DNA of 7,269 bases, from NCBI GenBank assembly GCA_021151625.1, contig JAGKWY010000146.1:1-7269 (forward strand). The letters run 5' to 3'. Source of the DNA: Gammaproteobacteria bacterium. GTDB lineage: Bacteria > Pseudomonadota > Gammaproteobacteria > Pseudomonadales > Cellvibrionaceae. Below, one piece after another: positions 5,266 to 7,269 of this stretch; within the stretch, counting starts at the first letter, position 1, and each line of letters begins with the position of its first letter. Position numbers and translations under genes: made by a program. The notes below the pieces were generated by a model. The model was not told where the DNA came from and did not search any database. It saw only the letters and a list, made by a program, of their open reading frames with translations.

Positions 5266-6891
5266 TCACACTTCTCTACTGACAATCACGTCCTGAGCAG
5301 CAAAATTGGTGGGGACCAGAATTGTGTCACGTGCGATAGGGGATTTTTCCGGATAATCCGGTGAATAGTGCAGGCCACGGCTCTCTTTGCGCTCGTGAGC
5401 TGAGCGAATAATCAACTCTGCCACCGTAGCCAGGTTGCGCAGTTCAATCAGATCGCTACTGACTTTGTAGTTGCTGTAGTACTCCGCGATTTCTTTTTGC
5501 AGCAACTTAATACGGTGGGTCGCCCGCTCAAGTCTCTTATGGGTGCGAACTATGCCTACATAGTCCCACATAAAGCGGCGCAGCTCATCCCAGTTGTGCG
5601 AAATTACTACGTCTTCGTCGGAATCGCGCACGCGCGAGGCGTCCCATAATGGCGATACATCTGGTGTTAATATTTGCGCGAGGTTTCCGAGAATGTGTTC
5701 AGCAGCGGATTGGGCGTAAACAATGCACTCCAGCAGAGAATTGCTCGCCATGCGGTTGGCGCCGTGCAATCCAGTAAATGAGGTCTCGCCAATTGCATAG
5801 AGGTTTTGCAAATCGGTGTGGCCATTGTTATCAACCACCACACCACCACAGGTGTAGTGGGCCGCAGGCACTACGGGGATAGGTTCTTTGGTGATGTCTA
5901 TACCGAACTCCAAACAGCGTGCTTTTACAGTAGGGAAATGTTCGCTGATGAACTCCGGAGATTTGTGGCTGATGTCCAGATATACACAGTCACAACCGAG
6001 GCGCTTAATCTCGTGGTCAATTGCGCGTGCAACTATATCGCGCGGCGCCAACTCTTCGCGGTCATCAAACCGCGGCATAAAGCGCTCGCCGCTTGGTAAG
6101 CGCAGATAAGCACCTTCACCACGCAAGGCCTCAGTGATCAGGAAATTTTTAGCGCGTGGATGGTACAAGCAAGTAGGGTGGAATTGATTGAACTCCATAT
6201 TGGCGATCCGGCAGCCGGCGCGCCATGCCATGGCAATACCATCGCCACTCGCACTATCCGGGTTGCTGCTGTAGAGGTAAACCTTACTGGCGCCGCCGGT
6301 GGCGAGAACTACAACCTTGGCCTGGAATACATGCACTGTGTCATTCTTGTGGTCCAGCACATAAGCACCCGTGCAGCGCAGCTTGCGTGAGCCAGCATCA
6401 GCCTGGGAAATCAGGTTAACCGCCACATGATGCTCGTATATATCGATATTGGGTTGCTTTTCTACTTGCTCGATTAATGTGGAGTGAACCGCTTGTCCGG
6501 TGGCATCAGCGCTGTGAATGATGCGTCTATGGCTATGGCCGCCTTCTTTGGTTAAGTGGTAATCGCCATTATTGCTTTCTTTGGTGAAGTTAACGCCCTG
6601 GTTGATCAACCATTGAATCGCTTCTTTGCTGCGCTCTACGGTAAAACGTACGGCATCTTCATGGCAGAGCCCCGCCCCTGCAATCAGCGTGTCAGCTACA
6701 TGGGCGTCAATAGAATCCTGATCATCCAGTACGGCTGCGATTCCTCCCTGCGCAAACCAGGTAGAGCCCTGGTTGATCGCATTTTTACTGAGTACGGCAA
6801 CCCGTGCGTGTTGCGCTAGACTTAGGGCCAGTGTTAGGCCTGCGGCACCGGAACCTATAACAAGAACATCGTAAGCGTAGTGTTTTTTCAT
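5266..6891 (-). CDS. nadB: L-aspartate oxidase NadB
   Basis: NadB is a cytoplasmic FAD enzyme that oxidises L-aspartate to iminoaspartate, the first step of de novo NAD synthesis; NadA then makes quinolinate. The 541 residues from ATG at 6891 match the E. coli length of 540. Visible features are the FAD-binding GSGAAG (13-18), STWFAQGGIAAV (43-54), KEGGHSHRRIIHSADATG (115-132), VVLATGGASKVY (194-205), the active-site region with His238 (EFNQFHPT), Arg284 (APRDIVARAID), His345 (PAAHYTCGG) and Arg380 (HGANRMASNS), and the C-terminal helical domain with WDYVGIVRT. These residues correspond to E. coli His244, Arg290, His351 and Arg386. It is closely related to the flavoprotein subunits of succinate dehydrogenase and fumarate reductase, but the context and sequence indicate NadB. 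A TTG at 6900 would add three residues (MDR); I prefer the ATG, although its ribosome binding site is weak. It is divergent from rpoE, an arrangement also found in E. coli and Pseudomonas. Confidence 0.97.
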   Translation of the reverse strand: MKKHYAYDVLVIGSGAAGLTLALSLAQHARVAVLSKNAINQGSTWFAQGGIAAVLDDQDSIDAHVADTLIAGAGLCHEDAVRFTVERSKEAIQWLINQGVNFTKESNNGDYHLTKEGGHSHRRIIHSADATGQAVHSTLIEQVEKQPNIDIYEHHVAVNLISQADAGSRKLRCTGAYVLDHKNDTVHVFQAKVVVLATGGASKVYLYSSNPDSASGDGIAMAWRAGCRIANMEFNQFHPTCLYHPRAKNFLITEALRGEGAYLRLPSGERFMPRFDDREELAPRDIVARAIDHEIKRLGCDCVYLDISHKSPEFISEHFPTVKARCLEFGIDITKEPIPVVPAAHYTCGGVVVDNNGHTDLQNLYAIGETSFTGLHGANRMASNSLLECIVYAQSAAEHILGNLAQILTPDVSPLWDASRVRDSDEDVVISHNWDELRRFMWDYVGIVRTHKRLERATHRIKLLQKEIAEYYSNYKVSSDLIELRNLATVAELIIRSAHERKESRGLHYSPDYPEKSPIARDTILVPTNFAAQDVIVSREV

Positions 6892-6944
6892 TCGATCCAA
6901 TCCAGCCGTGCAACATCGGGCTCATTCGTGCGGGGTAGGCGCGC

Positions 6945-6953
6945 AGTATAACA
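6945..6953 (-). promoter_or_regulatory. Extended -10 promoter candidate of nadB
   Basis: Read on the minus strand, TGTTATACT gives an extended -10 (TG, one base, then TATACT with 5 of 6 consensus matches). No clear -35 lies upstream, which is usual for extended -10 promoters. Transcription would begin near 6938, leaving a leader of about 47 bases before the nadB ATG. I see no NadQ, NadR or other repressor operator that I can name. Confidence 0.5.
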
Positions 6954-7001
6954 AGCTCGCGGCTGTTATTACGAAGGAAACCCGTCAGCAGAACAGGTGG
7001 A

Positions 7002-7028
7002 GAACTTTTTATTCAAGCTTTTGTCTAT
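7002..7028 (+). promoter_or_regulatory. Sigma-E/AlgU-type promoter upstream of rpoE
   Basis: GAACTT (7002-7007), 16 bases, then TCTAT (7024-7028) fits the sigma-E pattern of GAACTT with TCTgA-like -10 at 16-17 bases; GTCTAT counted from 7023 also fits the GTC core. It points at rpoE, giving a leader of roughly 155 bases. rpoE/algU autoregulation through such a promoter is known in E. coli and Pseudomonas, so autoregulation is expected here. Confidence 0.65.
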
Positions 7029-7135
7029 GAGCCGTGCTGCCTTGATAGGCCAAGTGTGTGACAATGCTTCCGCTGATGATAAGTAGAATTGAATCGGCGC
7101 GCGGAAATTGACACAAGTAAATAAGGCTGAGCAGA

Positions 7136-7186
7136 ATGCCAGCGACAGATTGGCTTCATCTGCAGATGAGGCACTTGGGGAGTTAG
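7136..7186 (+). CDS. Candidate 16-codon upstream reading frame of rpoE
   Basis: ATG at 7136 opens a 16-residue frame, MPATDWLHLQMRHLGS, ending at TAG 7184-7186, three bases before the rpoE ATG. AAGG (7123-7126) lies 9 bases in front as a plausible ribosome binding site. It is in the same frame as rpoE, so a ribosome ending there is placed to restart on rpoE. E. coli has a longer translated leader (rseD) before rpoE, which makes a similar arrangement thinkable, but I see no similarity and chance is not excluded. Confidence 0.3.
   Translation: MPATDWLHLQMRHLGS
7177..7182 (+). promoter_or_regulatory. Ribosome binding site of rpoE
   Basis: GGGGAG lies 7 bases before ATG at 7190, which fixes the rpoE start. 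It falls inside the last codons of the upstream 16-codon frame, so translation of that frame would interact with rpoE initiation. Confidence 0.75.
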
Positions 7187-7189
7187 AGA

Positions 7190-7269
7190 ATGACAGCGCA
7201 ACTAGCGCCTGATGTTGATCAACAACTGGTCGAGCGAGTTCAAAAAGGCGATAAGCGCGCATTTGATTT
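7190..7269 (+). CDS. rpoE: RNA polymerase sigma-E factor RpoE/AlgU, 5' end only
   Basis: Only the first 26 codons are present; the window edge cuts the gene. The peptide MTAQLAPDVDQQLVERVQKGDKRAFD matches the start of AlgU/RpoE extracytoplasmic-function sigma factors (DQQLVERVQxGDKRAFD), the first helix of region 2. The family controls envelope stress and, in pseudomonads, alginate synthesis. It is held at the membrane by an anti-sigma factor (RseA/MucA) usually encoded just downstream, which would lie outside the window. Identification is supported by the divergent nadB, the sigma-E-type promoter upstream and a good ribosome binding site. Confidence 0.92.
   Translation, partial: MTAQLAPDVDQQLVERVQKGDKRAFD

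Noticed and set aside
7027..7086. 19-codon frame starting at ATG 7027
   Set aside because: Its start codon is within the -10 element of the rpoE promoter, so the expected transcript would not carry it, and no ribosome binding site is seen.
6969..7262. 97-residue minus-strand reading frame opposite the rpoE start
   Set aside because: It overlaps the sigma-E promoter and rpoE on the other strand, has no recognisable family features and no clear ribosome binding site.

Overview
The window looks like chromosomal DNA of a gammaproteobacterium on the Pseudomonas/Cellvibrio side of the class. The basis is a full-length RpoS, a divergent nadB/rpoE pair whose RpoE N-terminus resembles AlgU, and a pseudomonad-like ygfZ, sdhE, ygfX, nadB, rpoE gene set. 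Assignment to a Cellvibrio-like genus is an inference from overall protein character, not a proven identification. I see no insertion sequence, tRNA, rRNA, CRISPR array or phage gene.

Layout. Positions 1-76 hold only the rpoS leader with its ribosome binding site. rpoS (stationary-phase sigma factor) runs rightwards to 1072 and ends at a strong hairpin terminator that can work in both directions. Converging on it from the right are two leftward genes in a likely operon: ygfZ (folate-dependent Fe-S repair protein), then an HDOD-domain signalling protein. Rightward from a short divergent region at 3000-3140 comes a membrane-anchored diguanylate cyclase with a periplasmic sensor domain. Then follow sdhE (flavinylation factor of succinate dehydrogenase) and ygfX (small inner-membrane partner of SdhE). 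nadB (L-aspartate oxidase) is convergent with ygfX, with only 7 bases between their stop codons. A 298-base divergent region then leads to the first 26 codons of the envelope-stress sigma factor rpoE/algU, which is cut by the window edge.

How it fits together. ygfZ, sdhE and nadB all concern Fe-S or flavin enzymes: YgfZ supports Fe-S proteins, SdhE loads FAD on SdhA, and NadB is a flavoenzyme of the same structural superfamily as SdhA that starts NAD synthesis. This housekeeping block is flanked by two stress sigma factors (rpoS and rpoE) and contains two regulatory genes (HDOD and GGDEF). The diguanylate cyclase lies between ygfZ and sdhE, which are direct neighbours in E. coli.

The most interesting details are non-coding. 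A near-perfect 11-bp hairpin contains the best start codon of ygfX. A 15-base palindrome covers the sdhE stop codon. A convincing sigma-E-type promoter lies upstream of rpoE. A 16-codon upstream reading frame is in frame with rpoE and ends at an amber codon just before its start. I did not find a convincing new multi-gene system; most of the window is ordinary core genome.
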